Shown: positions 63,277 through 64,000 of the stretch, piece after piece
Numbering within the stretch: the first letter of the stretch is position 1
How the letters are laid out: every line of letters starts with the position of its first letter
Assembly: GCF_001562115.1 (NCBI RefSeq)
Contig: NZ_CP013927.1
Span: forward strand, 186,001-250,000
Direction of reading: 5' to 3'
Source: Alteromonas stellipolaris
GTDB taxonomy: Bacteria; Pseudomonadota; Gammaproteobacteria; Enterobacterales; Alteromonadaceae
DNA: 64,000 bases
Translations under genes and position numbers: made by a program
Notes under the pieces: model-generated
What the model saw: only the letters and a program-made list of their open reading frames with translations
What the model was told of the DNA's origin: nothing
Databases searched by the model: none

Positions 63277-64000
63277 AGCATGGCAGGATGAAGTAATTTC
63301 GTCTGCACTAATTAAATTTCAAAGTCCGTATTCACATTTTCTTTGCTTAGCTACTCCTGGAGCAGGTAAAACAGTGATGGCTGCATGAGCTTGCTCGCCG
63401 ATTGTTAGATTCTGGTCGAGTTGACTTAGTGATTTGCCTATCTCCTTCAACTATCATAGCTCATGATTTTCGCTTGACCCTAGAGTCTATTACAAAGCGA
63501 AAATTTTGCGGTGGGCTAGGAGCAAGTGGGCAATCTATTACTTATCAAAGTATGATTCACTTAGACTCAAACTTTTGGTCGTTGTTTGAGCAATATCGGG
63601 TTTTTGCAATTTTTGATGAGATACATCATTGTGCTGGACAAGACCAAATCAATGCGAACGCGTGGGGACTTAATGTATTTAAGCATATACAAAATAAGGC
63701 CTTCTATACTCTAGCTCTTACAGGAACTCCTTGGCGCTCAGATACGATACCAATAACACTCTGTCGATATGCGATGGATAATAATACTGTTCAAGTTGAA
63801 TTTAAATATGATCTTAAACGCGCGATAAAAGAGAAAGTTTGTAGAATGCCTGTGATATGTGCAATTGATAATGAACTCATTTATGTAACAAGCGAAAAAG
63901 AGACTAAAAACTATGAATCCTTCGAAGCGTTGCTTGCAGACGGTAAGTGTACTGATTCAGACTTAATCCAACATGAAAGTATTATTAAATACATTCTTAC
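63266..64000 (+). pseudogene. Superfamily 2 helicase, frameshifted, cut by window end
   Basis: GTG start at 63266 with AAGGGG upstream. The first 40 residues carry motif I ATPGAGKTVMAA, then a TGA at 63386-63388. The frame shifted by +1 continues HELARRLLDSGRVDLVICLS, with FDEIHH (motif II, about 63612-63630) and LTGTPWR (motif III, about 63717-63737), open to 64000. Removing the T before GAGCTTGC would restore MAAELARRLL. Either a real inactivation, a programmed shift, or a sequencing error. Confidence 0.65.

Overview
The window looks like part of a large low-copy plasmid (or plasmid-derived element) of a gammaproteobacterium, probably marine (Vibrio, Alteromonas, Pseudoalteromonas or Shewanella type). 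The evidence is an iteron origin beside a large initiator-like gene, a ParA/ParB pair with three identical palindromes, a PRTRC gene cluster, a thin-pilus type IV pilus cluster, and AT-rich DNA with many four-base ATGA, GTGA and TAATG gene overlaps. No rRNA, tRNA, IS transposase or CRISPR array was seen. The exact host cannot be fixed from the sequence.

Left part (1-16100). A minus-strand operon encodes a thin type IV pilus of the IncI/TCP kind: a TcpQ/PilL-like protein, secretin, PilO-like, PilP-like, ATPase, inner-membrane PilR-like, major pilin, minor prepilin and a very long prepilin-like protein with 50-residue repeats that runs off the left edge. Upstream lies a second minus-strand operon (diguanylate cyclase, two unknown proteins, an SNase-like protein, RdgC) ending in a terminator. 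Diverging from it is a four-gene plus-strand module ending in a HipA-like protein that has lost its catalytic aspartates.

Middle (16600-41500). This region holds a polymorphic RHS protein with a small exported companion and a small membrane protein (possible immunity). It also holds an AddB-like nuclease and an AddA-like helicase-nuclease, separated by about 10 kb of cargo: acyltransferase, lipoprotein, GIY-YIG nuclease, LA2681-type HEPN protein, PD-(D/E)XK protein, a membrane-anchored protein and an integron-style gene cassette with a recognisable attC site. Several small unknown genes follow.

Right part (41500-64000). This is the plasmid backbone. It contains a winged-helix Rep-like gene with iteron-like boxes, parAB with three TTCCCACGTGGGAA palindromes, a PRTRC operon (ParB-like, E, C, an overlapping small gene, F, B, ThiF), an origin with about eleven 20-bp iterons, a 573-aa presumed initiator, an N6-adenine methyltransferase, small membrane proteins, a SprT-like metalloprotease and a 782-aa protein of unknown function. 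At the right edge an XRE regulator diverges from a small gene and a superfamily 2 helicase; both carry apparent frameshifts, and the helicase is cut by the window end.

A 10-bp box, CCGGATATGG, occurs in three gene-start regions: before the pilus operon, before the cyclase/HipA-like divergent pair, and before the AddA-like gene. It suggests a shared regulator.
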